Positions 1 to 7,057 of a stretch of 7,873 bases of DNA are shown here, in pieces (the first letter of the stretch is position 1; each line of letters starts with the position of its first letter). The position numbers were made by a program, and so were the translations under genes. Under the pieces are notes generated by a model, which saw only the letters and a list, made by a program, of their open reading frames with translations, was not told the DNA's origin and made no database searches. Source of the stretch: Anaerolineae bacterium (GTDB lineage Bacteria > Chloroflexota > Anaerolineae > Aggregatilineales > Phototrophicaceae); NCBI GenBank assembly GCA_015492875.1, contig WGEI01000211.1:1-7873 (forward strand), written 5' to 3'.

Positions 1-543
1 CTCCACATACCAGTAGCGCCCGATGCCTCCGCCAGAAGATGTAATCGCCCAAATCTCGCCCGTTTCTTCGCGCTGGTACATCACGCCGCGCTCAAAAATT
101 TGTACGCGCCCAACAAACCCGAATGCCTCCTGAATGGGGCAGCCCAAACGGCGGCTGACTTCTAAGTTGCCGGCCCATGTGAGTAGATATGGCTCGCCAA
201 TGGCGACATCGCACTGAACGGCGTTGGCCGTCGCTTGTAGGGCGAGGGCGGCGTCGGGCGTTAAAAAGGCGCTGAAATCTGGTGGCGCAACTTCGCCAAT
301 AAAGACGCCAATATATGGCGTTGGCGAGGGGATGGGCGTCGGCGGGGCGGTGGTTGGCGTTGGCTGCATGGCGAAGCGCGTCGCCTGCATTTGCTCGGCA
401 TTGGGCGTTGGCGAAATATATACCGTCGCCAGCTGCTTGATTTGCGGCACGTTGAGCGGGTCGGGCGTTGGTGTTTGCTCCGCGCTACATGCCGCCAAAA
501 ATAGCATGGCGATGAAAACCAACCAGCCGCGATATTTCAACAT
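1..543 (-). CDS. Secreted lipoprotein with Pro/Thr-rich linker, 3' end outside the window
   Basis: The frame is open from 543 to the left edge, giving 181 residues without a stop, so the C-terminus is missing. Residues 1-19 form a lipoprotein signal peptide: basic start (MLKYR), hydrophobic core, and lipobox L16-A-A-C19, so lipidated Cys19 would anchor the protein outside the membrane. Residues 22-76 are a low-complexity linker with repeated TPTP/SPTP units, common in Chloroflexota surface lipoproteins. From about residue 78 a folded part begins, with Cys at 111 and 135 and the stretch LGCPIQEAFGF (133-143) followed by an aromatic/charged FERGVMYQREETGEIWAI run. This resembles modules seen in secreted Chloroflexota proteins and loosely the LGFP repeat; that is impression, not a search. 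I chose ATG at 543 because GAGG lies 7 bases upstream; ATG at 549 (adding M-R) is possible. It begins 12 bases after the membrane protein gene's stop and is probably co-transcribed with it. Function is unknown. Confidence 0.8.
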   Translation of the reverse strand, partial: MLKYRGWLVFIAMLFLAACSAEQTPTPDPLNVPQIKQLATVYISPTPNAEQMQATRFAMQPTPTTAPPTPIPSPTPYIGVFIGEVAPPDFSAFLTPDAALALQATANAVQCDVAIGEPYLLTWAGNLEVSRRLGCPIQEAFGFVGRVQIFERGVMYQREETGEIWAITSSGGGIGRYWYVE

Positions 544-555
544 CCTCATCCCTCG

Positions 556-2937
556 TCATCGTACCGTAATAGTGCCCAGCGGTATCACATCATCTTCAAT
601 ACGTTCGCCATCTTCTGTGATGATAACGGGGCGGTCGCCATTTCCGCAATCCCCCGGCGGTCGTGTTTCACAGGTATATAACCCGACGCGCAGGCCATAT
701 TCCCCTGCTGGCAGGTCGGGCGGTAGGGTGATTCTATAACGGTCAAAGATATAGCCATCGGGCGTCCACCACTCTTTTACTGCCATTCCTGCTGGGTGCA
801 ACTTGTCCTGCTGTGCAACTGGTGGCCCCCAGTCAAAAATGTGCGCAAAACTATGGTAGTTAATGTCATAGCGCTGGGTGGGATACCAGTAAACGGTGAG
901 TTCAACTGTATCGCCGGGGCGGAAGGTGCGCCCATTTATATCATAGCCAATCATCTCAGCGAATTCCCCCACATAGAAGCGCACCTTATGCTGGGCTGGC
1001 GATTCTCCTATTGGGGTTTCTAGCCATGAAATACCCGGACGTAGTAAGACCACTGCGCCAATGATGGCGATGACGCCTCCTGCAAGCACACTCACATACT
1101 GTGATTTGGCCAATGGCGCAATTGCAGGCGCTGCCTCTGCTTTTCGCCGCCGCAATACATATGCCACAATCGCCAGTGTGAGCGCCGCGCCAATGCTGAT
1201 AAGCGCGCCAATGTCACGCGGTGGCGTAGAGCCGAGATAAACGCGCACGGTGTGCTCTCCCGCTTCTACTGGGAAACTAATAAACCCGTGTACAGGTGAT
1301 GGAGTGATGGGCACAGTTTCGCCGTCAACTTCCGCTGTCCAGCCCGGCCAATAGAGCGTCAAGACTTCCATCGTAAAGGCCTCGTCGGCCTCTACGCGCC
1401 ATGTGTTATATTGTATTCCACTATCTACTAGTGTGATTGTGACGCCTTCTGGCAAAAAGGTGCGGTGGGCGCGGTCTACAGGATAGCCATCGGCATAATC
1501 TTCTAGCAGTGATGGTGTCGGGTCGGCTAGCGTGGCGACGGCGGTTGGTAAATACTCATTGGTGAAGGTCGTACCCAGTTGCCGTCCAGCCAGCTCTTCC
1601 TGATGGTACGCGGCTATGGATGCGTCAACCTCTGTATTGCGCCACTCTGGTACATAAAGCAATGGGAACGCCAGCATAATCACCAAGCTCAACAGCCCCG
1701 CGCTGACGGGCACAAGTGCTTTTGTCGGCAGTTTTGTGAGCCATAGTGCGTTCATGCCCGCTAGGATGGCCAATGCCAGCCCCAACGGCCCCAGCAAGCG
1801 CCATGGGAATTGCAAATAGGCGATGATATTCACACTATCCCAAATCGGTTGCGATGATGGCGTCATCATATAGATGAGCAGGCCAGCTAATAGCGCCATG
1901 CCCAGCCCTTGCCAGAGCAAGCGCGCATATTCTGCGGTGCGTATTTTGAACCATAGCCCCGCTGTGCCTATAAAACCGAGTAGTGCTAGTGCCCACTGCC
2001 CGACGCCTATCTCTAGCTCGTTATACAGCCCATTGATTGCGCCGCCATCGTGCAAGGGGGGCATACCCAAAAGCTTATTGAGCGAGACGAAGAAGTTGCG
2101 ATAATCCAATAGTGCGACGGCGGTTAAATTCGGCAAAGAGACGGCATCACTTTCCAACACAACGGGCAGCCAGAAAAATGCCGTTAGCGCGACGCCCATC
2201 ACTAACGCGCCAAATGCCAGCCCATACTGCCATGTGTGCTCACATCCTCGCCGCAGGACATAGAGACCTTCCCAAAACAGCCAGAAAGCGATAAATCCCG
2301 TAACTACTAGTGCCATCAGGTTATGCGTCAGGATAATCGCAGCATGGGCTAGGGCGGCAAGTGCCCAATCACGCCAATGACCGGTTTTCAGCAAACGGCC
2401 ATAGCGCCAGAGGATGACGGGCGACCACGCCAGCGCCAGCAGTTCCGGATACGTGCCACGGGCATAAGGTTCGGTGTATAACAGATAAGGGCTGTAGATA
2501 TAAACGACGCCCGCAATAATGCCGCCTAACTTTCCAACGTGCTCACGCATGAAGAGGTACATGCCGCCACTGCCCAGCATGAAGCTGAAGACAATGAGCA
2601 GGCGTAAGGCGTTTAGGGCATCTACACTAAAGAGGCGCATCGCTAGGCTACCCAGATAATAGGTCATGCCCGCATAGTAATGCCATAATGGAGAGCCATA
2701 ACCATAATAAAGCCCATCTGCCCAGCGTGGGAATAATAGCCCCTGTGACCAAGCGCGGCTCATCTCTCCTGTGCGGTAGGTGTGGTAAAGCACATCCGCG
2801 CCATTGGGCAACCCCTCATTAAGGAGCAGGGGGAGCAGGGTGAACGCGCATAATGCCCATGTCATCAGCAGCCCGCCATCTATACGAGCGAGAATGCGCT
2901 TTAATAATGAAATGCCAGATGCTGATGATTGGGTCAT
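556..2937 (-). CDS. PTPS-related polytopic membrane protein, probable GT-C-type glycosyltransferase
   Basis: This 793-residue protein is mostly membrane embedded. Residues 24-40 are the first helix, followed by an extracytoplasmic loop with GADVLYH (46-52). Its D48-xxx-H52 spacing recalls the acidic first loop of GT-C glycosyltransferases that use polyprenyl-phosphate sugars. Further hydrophobic helices fill roughly 80-430. A soluble beta-rich segment (about 432-570) contains LYWPGWTAEVDGE (528-540) and an AGEHTVRVYLGSTPPRD tail, a pattern typical of YfhO/PTPS-related and ArnT-like proteins. Two more helices lie at about 573-596 and 612-632, followed by a C-terminal beta-sandwich-like domain (640-793; GYDINGRTFRPGDTVELTVYW, then LPAGEYGLRVGLY). 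The family label '6-pyruvoyl-tetrahydropterin synthase-related' is historical and does not imply pterin chemistry. The likely role is transfer of a sugar onto an envelope lipid, glycan or protein; donor and acceptor are unknown. The start has only a weak, distant AGGGG (13 bases), so M25 remains an alternative. The 82 bases separating it from the upstream kinase gene hold no clear terminator or promoter. Confidence 0.82.
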   Translation of the reverse strand: MTQSSASGISLLKRILARIDGGLLMTWALCAFTLLPLLLNEGLPNGADVLYHTYRTGEMSRAWSQGLLFPRWADGLYYGYGSPLWHYYAGMTYYLGSLAMRLFSVDALNALRLLIVFSFMLGSGGMYLFMREHVGKLGGIIAGVVYIYSPYLLYTEPYARGTYPELLALAWSPVILWRYGRLLKTGHWRDWALAALAHAAIILTHNLMALVVTGFIAFWLFWEGLYVLRRGCEHTWQYGLAFGALVMGVALTAFFWLPVVLESDAVSLPNLTAVALLDYRNFFVSLNKLLGMPPLHDGGAINGLYNELEIGVGQWALALLGFIGTAGLWFKIRTAEYARLLWQGLGMALLAGLLIYMMTPSSQPIWDSVNIIAYLQFPWRLLGPLGLALAILAGMNALWLTKLPTKALVPVSAGLLSLVIMLAFPLLYVPEWRNTEVDASIAAYHQEELAGRQLGTTFTNEYLPTAVATLADPTPSLLEDYADGYPVDRAHRTFLPEGVTITLVDSGIQYNTWRVEADEAFTMEVLTLYWPGWTAEVDGETVPITPSPVHGFISFPVEAGEHTVRVYLGSTPPRDIGALISIGAALTLAIVAYVLRRRKAEAAPAIAPLAKSQYVSVLAGGVIAIIGAVVLLRPGISWLETPIGESPAQHKVRFYVGEFAEMIGYDINGRTFRPGDTVELTVYWYPTQRYDINYHSFAHIFDWGPPVAQQDKLHPAGMAVKEWWTPDGYIFDRYRITLPPDLPAGEYGLRVGLYTCETRPPGDCGNGDRPVIITEDGERIEDDVIPLGTITVR

Positions 2938-3019
2938 AGTTGCAATAGTGCCCCTGCATTTGGTATCAATGCGCGCTCAGTTTACCTTTCCGCATAGTGG
3001 TCATCAAGGCCAAACTTGA

Positions 3020-6000
3020 CTAGGTGTGTTCAATAATGCCCTTTATCATCGATACCGCATCCGCTAGCGATAGAGCTTTCCCTTTTTGCACTGCCGCTTC
3101 AGCACCGGCGTCGGCTTGCTTGTGGGCGAGTTCCCAATACATATCCCAGCCTCTGGGGCGGCTTTGCTCATTAAACACGCCTTCAAGTTTGGCAAGTATA
3201 GTTAGCGCAGTAACCGTCTCATTGAGGTTGAGCCGCACTATCGCCAGTTTATATAGGCATAACTGTATGTTGGGCAAGTTTTGCGTATCTTCGGCAATGC
3301 CTAAGCCTTGAGCATAGTGACCCTGCGCGGCAATGTAGTCTCGTTCTTGCAGTGCCAAGTCGCCCAATATCAGATGAGCCTTCAAGGTTGAATATGGAAT
3401 ATCGTGCCGTGTGGCTAAAGCCAGTAGCTGCTCTGCATAGTGACGGCAGGCTGCATAATGTTGCGTATGAAGCTCAATATCGCACATTGATCCTAAGCAA
3501 TAGGCTTGCGCCATATAGGCGTTTAGTTCCTGCGCAATGCTGAGCGATTCTTGCAGATAGCCCCGTGCTTTCTCATAATCTTGCATATCTAGATAAATCA
3601 TGCCAAGATTGTTTAGGGTATAGACGAGGCCTTGACGGTCGTTATACTTACGACGAATAGCAAGCCCTTCTTCATGTAAGGCGATGGCGCGCTGGTAATC
3701 GCCCAGCATGTCGTAAGTGATAGCGAGGTTGTTAATGGCTTTGCTGAACTCTACGGGTGTGCCCGCTTCTTTCAGTAAGTTATAGCTCTCGATACGGTAG
3801 GGCAAAGAACCTTCACCATCTCCTATCACCTGTGCGAGGTTGCCCAAATTCATCACCGCAAAGCCCAGCGTTTTCGGGTCGCCAATTGCCCGCGCCAGCT
3901 TCAAACTTTTATCAAAGTATGCTTTTGCCGGTTCTACCTGTTCATAGCGCAGGTAAATATCGCCCATCTCCCCATAGGCGCTACATAGCCATTGTTGCTC
4001 TTGTAGTTGCTCGAAAAGCGTTATCGCTTCCTGTTCGTGCTTGATAGCTAGTTCAAAATTCCCCATACGGCGGAAGATGCTCCCCAAACGGTGCATGATG
4101 ATACCCCTGTGTAGCATGGGGTTCTCATGAAACTCGTAAGCGCGAATTTGTAAGAGGCGCTGGAAGAGTTGCCTTGCTAACGATAAAACACCACTTCTGG
4201 CAACTTGTTCTGCGGCAATGAAGGTGTAATAGGCTTCCTTTTGCCGGTCGCCTGCCTCTGCCCAGTATTGCGCCAGCATAAATGCCCATGGCTCTAAATT
4301 ATCGCCGTGCACCTGCTCAATGGTTTCTGTCACTTGGCGGTAGAGGCGGGATTTTTCTTCTGCGGGTATGCGCTCTAAGACGGCTTCCCGCAGTTTATCG
4401 TGTGCAAAGGACCATGTGTTCTCCCGTGCAGATAAGACAGCGGCATTGGAGCAGACCATCAGCATATAATCCAAAATGGCTTGCGGTGGGGCTGATGCAT
4501 CATGTAATAAAGCGGTGGCCGCCGCTTGCCGCGCTGCTTCATTTTGAGCAATCAACGCTCGCATAATATCAGGGTCAATCTGCCGCCCAGCAATGGCGGC
4601 TAATTTGAGGAATAATGCCAGTTGTTCTGGTACGCGGTTCAGCCGCGATTCAACAATTTCCTTGACGCCACCGGCGGTGATATGCGCTGGTAATGTGGCC
4701 AAACCAATATGAGAGAGACTGCCCGCGCTTTCTGCCAGTGCCCGCACCACTTCAACAATGAAAAAGACGTTCCCCTCAGTTTCTCGATAGAGTAAATCAA
4801 CAACTTGCGGCTGGCTACCTGCCTCACCAAGCATCGCAGCGCTCAACGCAGTGATATGCGATTTACTCAAACGCTCTAGTGTTATTAACTCCATATCGGG
4901 GAGCTTTTGGGGGAGGTTCGGCGTTTCGTCGTTGCGATAAGTACCAATAATGAGTAACGGCAAATTATGGACGAGCGGCAAAATTGCTTTTAATGCTTCA
5001 AGGCTTTCGTGTGTCCATTGTAAATCTTCTAAAATGAGGACGGTTGGCTGTTGAATTTTCTTGAAAACCGTGACAATCGTATTGATGAGGCGCTGTTGGT
5101 CATCACTGCCGCTGAGCTTTGTTACAGGGGGAATATTCCGCTGTAACAGGCTCTCTATATCGGGGATGAGTTCGTATAAAACACCCGCTTCTTCGTCTGT
5201 CAGCGGAATATGCAGTGCCAGCCTGCGCAATGGTGCGCGCCACAATTGGTAAAACAACCCGCCCCCATCGACAGCTTGCCCCCGCAGCACCAATGCCCCA
5301 TTAACCAGCGTGTGAATGCGCAATTCTTCAACTAATCGCGATTTGCCGATACCGCTCTCGCCGCCAATTAAGATAGCTTTCCCCTGCCCATTTTGCGCCG
5401 CTGCGAAAGCCTCTTTTAACCGATTCAACTCTTGCACGCGCCCCACAAATGCCGATGCCCGTAGAAACCCCTCGCGCATGTCTTCGGTTTCTGTGGGCGA
5501 TGGTTGGCCAATGAGCGCGCTGAAATCGGCTATCACATCTTCCGCTGTCGCATAGCGGTCTTGTGGCTTTCGGGCCAATAGCCGCCCAATAACCGCCCGC
5601 AAAGAGCCTTTGCTATTGCTGATTGGCAATCCCTCTGGCAGGGCATCTAAATGTGGCTGCCCCATTAAAACTTTATTGATCATTTCTCGATAACTCGCTT
5701 CGTTTTCAACAAAGGGATGCTGCCCCGTGAAGACTTCATAAGCGATGATGCCAAAGGTGAAAAGGTCTGTTGAGGGCGATAACTTTTGAGAGAGCAAAAC
5801 TTCAGGCGCGATATAGCGCATTGTGCCAACGAGTTCTGGATGCCGCGTTGTTGGTGTAGCCAGCCCAAAGTCTAGGAGATGGACGATATTATCCCGCGTC
5901 ACCAGAATGTTAGAAGGCTTCAGGTCTCGATGAACGATACGGTGGCGGTGAAGATACGCCAGCGCCTGCAAAATTTGGATGAGTAGCTCTATTTTGCCGC

Positions 6001-6358
6001 GAATATCAATATTCAGTGTAGCCTTGAGAAAATTCTCCGCATTTTCTACCAACTCCATCGTGAAAAACGGGCGCCCCTGCTCATCGAAGCCATAATCCTG
6101 TACCCGAATGATGTAGGGGTGATATAGAGAGGCCAATACCTGAAACTCCTGCGCTAGTGCTACTTGGTCAGACAGGGTATCGTCTTCAGTATCTGGTGCA
6201 TTTTGTGCAGGAACTTGACTGATGCGTTTAAGCGCGACGGTCTGGCCTGTTAATCGGTCAAAGGCGCGATAAACAACCCCCATGCCGCCTTTACCCAACG
6301 CTGCTTCCAGAACATACCGATTGCGTATAATATGTGCTTGTGCTTCCATTTTACGCAT
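3020..6358 (-). CDS. Ser/Thr protein kinase fused to STAND-type AAA ATPase and TPR array (PknK-like layout)
   Basis: At 1112 residues this is a multi-domain signalling protein. The kinase (about 14-283) has every catalytic element: glycine loop LGKGGMGVVY (21-30), VALK with Lys44, HRDLKPSN (143-150, Asp145 and Asn150), DFG (163-165) and APE (184-186). Arg144 makes it an RD kinase, usually activated by activation-loop phosphorylation. The ATPase (about 302-690) opens with FVGR (304-307) and has Walker A GGESGIGKS (332-340), Walker B LILEDLQW (441-448) and a sensor-like GTYRNDE (472-478). About seven tetratricopeptide repeats follow (750-1030), for example INNLAITYDMLGDYQRAIA from 875. No transmembrane segment or signal peptide is visible, so it is probably cytoplasmic. 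By family knowledge, the TPRs bind a ligand or partner, the ATPase switches on nucleotide binding, and the kinase phosphorylates regulators; the targets are unknown. Two in-frame starts are possible, 6358 and 6349 (M4), both with weak ribosome binding sites. It lies upstream of a membrane protein gene and a lipoprotein gene, which suggests envelope-related signalling. Confidence 0.93.
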   Translation of the reverse strand: MRKMEAQAHIIRNRYVLEAALGKGGMGVVYRAFDRLTGQTVALKRISQVPAQNAPDTEDDTLSDQVALAQEFQVLASLYHPYIIRVQDYGFDEQGRPFFTMELVENAENFLKATLNIDIRGKIELLIQILQALAYLHRHRIVHRDLKPSNILVTRDNIVHLLDFGLATPTTRHPELVGTMRYIAPEVLLSQKLSPSTDLFTFGIIAYEVFTGQHPFVENEASYREMINKVLMGQPHLDALPEGLPISNSKGSLRAVIGRLLARKPQDRYATAEDVIADFSALIGQPSPTETEDMREGFLRASAFVGRVQELNRLKEAFAAAQNGQGKAILIGGESGIGKSRLVEELRIHTLVNGALVLRGQAVDGGGLFYQLWRAPLRRLALHIPLTDEEAGVLYELIPDIESLLQRNIPPVTKLSGSDDQQRLINTIVTVFKKIQQPTVLILEDLQWTHESLEALKAILPLVHNLPLLIIGTYRNDETPNLPQKLPDMELITLERLSKSHITALSAAMLGEAGSQPQVVDLLYRETEGNVFFIVEVVRALAESAGSLSHIGLATLPAHITAGGVKEIVESRLNRVPEQLALFLKLAAIAGRQIDPDIMRALIAQNEAARQAAATALLHDASAPPQAILDYMLMVCSNAAVLSARENTWSFAHDKLREAVLERIPAEEKSRLYRQVTETIEQVHGDNLEPWAFMLAQYWAEAGDRQKEAYYTFIAAEQVARSGVLSLARQLFQRLLQIRAYEFHENPMLHRGIIMHRLGSIFRRMGNFELAIKHEQEAITLFEQLQEQQWLCSAYGEMGDIYLRYEQVEPAKAYFDKSLKLARAIGDPKTLGFAVMNLGNLAQVIGDGEGSLPYRIESYNLLKEAGTPVEFSKAINNLAITYDMLGDYQRAIALHEEGLAIRRKYNDRQGLVYTLNNLGMIYLDMQDYEKARGYLQESLSIAQELNAYMAQAYCLGSMCDIELHTQHYAACRHYAEQLLALATRHDIPYSTLKAHLILGDLALQERDYIAAQGHYAQGLGIAEDTQNLPNIQLCLYKLAIVRLNLNETVTALTILAKLEGVFNEQSRPRGWDMYWELAHKQADAGAEAAVQKGKALSLADAVSMIKGIIEHT

Positions 6359-6383
6359 ATCCCATATCTTTCAATTAAACCTA

Positions 6384-6413
6384 ATTGTACTATTCACTTG
6401 TTTGTAATACGAA
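6384..6413 (-). promoter_or_regulatory. Possible promoter of the kinase gene
   Basis: On the minus strand a TACAAT hexamer (6384-6389) matches the -10 consensus at five of six positions. Its best -35 partner, TTCGTA at 6408-6413 with an 18-base spacer, is poor. It lies about 26 bases ahead of the 6358 start in AT-rich sequence. This is a weak prediction based on motif and position only. Confidence 0.25.
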
Positions 6414-6456
6414 TACACCCTGCAATGAATGTTTGTTCCCCGTCAATGCCATATAC

Positions 6457-6471
6457 TCGGTAATGTACCGA
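6457..6471. promoter_or_regulatory. Short perfect dyad, possible operator
   Basis: TCGGTA-ATG-TACCGA is a perfect 6-bp inverted repeat around a 3-base centre, between the divergent kinase gene and the structured RNA region. It ends 6 bases before the candidate plus-strand -35 box at 6478. It could bind a dimeric regulator, but a single short dyad of this length can easily arise by chance. Confidence 0.15.
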
Positions 6472-6477
6472 AATCAG

Positions 6478-6507
6478 TTGAAATTCAAATAAGACGTCTG
6501 ATTTAAG
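6478..6507 (+). promoter_or_regulatory. Possible promoter driving the structured RNA
   Basis: TTGAAA (6478-6483) matches five of six -35 positions. An 18-base spacer leads to TTTAAG (6502-6507), which matches four of six -10 positions. Initiation would fall near 6514, about 40 bases ahead of the first stem of the structured region and on the strand favoured by its G-U pairs. It is a weak motif call, supported mainly by its placement. Confidence 0.22.
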
Positions 6508-6555
6508 AATGCGAGCTATGGTTGCTAGTAAACTGGTGAGCGAAAGGGGCAAGGG

Positions 6556-6760
6556 GGGCTGAAGTTTTCAGTTTAGCCCTTACGGGGCATGGAATAGTGC
6601 CTTATAAAACGAACTTCCGCCAATAATATGGGGACTAGCCACCCCCAAGCCCGCTGCTTCAGGGCTAATGTCAAAGCCGATTAGCCTCAAAATCCTGTTA
6701 GCGAGGATTATCAAGCTTGGTGCTAGGATGGACTACCGCAACAATCCATCTCTAGCGCCG
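6556..6760 (+). ncRNA. Structured non-coding RNA, HEARO/omega-RNA-like; no IscB gene adjacent
   Basis: No credible reading frame covers this stretch, but it is dense with stems: 6556-6563/6572-6579 (8 bp); 6584-6589/6598-6603 (6 bp); 6645-6650/6715-6720 (CCAAGC/GCTTGG), closing a multibranch domain; inside it 6663-6669/6680-6686 (GGCTAAT/ATTAGCC) and 6691-6696/6704-6709 (AATCCT/AGGATT); then 6719-6732/6745-6759, a 14-bp hairpin with one bulge and the loop CTACCGCAACAA. A TGGGG/CCCCA pairing (6629-6633/6643-6647) and AGCCC/GGGCT (6648-6652/6662-6666) would be alternatives. Wobble pairs in three of these stems are G-U on the plus strand and would be A-C mismatches on the other, which supports plus-strand transcription. 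From memory, the multibranch fold ending in a strong hairpin with an ACCGCAAC loop recalls HEARO/omega RNAs that guide IscB. I cannot confirm that here, and no IscB or TnpB gene lies within the window. That a structured RNA exists is fairly safe; the family assignment is tentative. Confidence 0.5.
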
Positions 6761-6763
6761 AAC

Positions 6764-6913
6764 AAACAGGGGGAAATCTTTTGCGAATGCCTCTCGCGCA
6801 GCGAGGGTATTCGCCCAAAAAAGTTTTTGTCCACTTTTTACGAAAAAGTGGCAGGATGCGGACAGCGTCCCGCGTAACAGTGTTATGGGATCGGATTCCC
6901 CTCCCCCCTGTTT
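6764..6913. repeat. 150-bp hairpin cassette bounded by a 10-bp inverted repeat (MITE-like or intergenic repeat)
   Basis: AAACAGGGGG (6764-6773) and its exact reverse complement CCCCCTGTTT (6904-6913) bound a block without a gene. Inside are three hairpins in a row: 6783-6797/6801-6814 (GCGAAT...ATTCGC, 14 bp with one bulge and loop GCA); 6831-6839/6843-6851 (CCACTTTTT/AAAAAGTGG, perfect, loop ACG); and 6854-6859/6865-6870 (GGATGC/GCGTCC). A small CAAAAA-AG-TTTTTG inverted repeat lies between the first two. No transposase and no clear target-site duplication are visible. It may be a miniature non-autonomous element, an intergenic repeat family, or the 3' continuation of the adjacent structured RNA, whose last stem ends four bases before it. 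None of the hairpins is followed directly by a T-run on the plus strand, so a terminator role is not supported. Confidence 0.5.
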
Positions 6914-6984
6914 TAGGCCTAGTTGGGTTTTCACATCTTTTTCTATTTCAGCTGAAAATGATACACTACCTATACTCCCCCGTA

Positions 6985-7014
6985 TTACAGGCTAAATTCC
7001 ATATGCGGTATAAT
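6985..7014 (+). promoter_or_regulatory. Promoter of the ferredoxin-reductase pair
   Basis: TATAAT at 7009-7014 is an exact -10 box. The best -35 candidate, TTACAG at 6985-6990 with an 18-base spacer, is poor, so an activator or an alternative -35 may be used. Transcription would start near 7021, giving a leader of about 37 bases before the ferredoxin ATG. The leader is AT-rich and carries AGGGAG eight bases ahead of the start. Confidence 0.45.
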
Positions 7015-7057
7015 AAAAACGATATAGTTTTTCTTTTTATTCAAGGGAGTGTTACAA

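Noticed and set aside
224..739. Plus-strand open frame of 171 codons
   Set aside because: It overlaps the antisense lipoprotein and membrane protein genes, and its Gly/Val-rich product mirrors the TPTP linker read backwards.
2938..3019. Terminator or promoter between the kinase and membrane protein genes
   Set aside because: Only a 5-bp stem (TCAAG/CTTGA on the minus strand) without a T-run and no convincing -10/-35 pair are visible.
6556..6760. Riboswitch or leader controlling ferredoxin
   Set aside because: It ends about 300 bases before the gene and an exact TATAAT promoter lies between them. I recognise no known riboswitch core.
6831..6851. Hairpin CCACTTTTT/AAAAAGTGG as a Rho-independent terminator
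   Set aside because: The stem is AT-rich and no T-run follows it directly on either strand; on the minus strand the nearest T-run is about ten bases away.
6752..6934. Minus-strand open frame of 60 codons
   Set aside because: It lies over the inverted-repeat cassette, its composition follows the hairpins, and there is no motif or start signal.
7049..7057. GTG start for ferredoxin at 7049
   Set aside because: It would overlap the AGGGAG ribosome binding site that serves the ATG at 7058 at ideal spacing.
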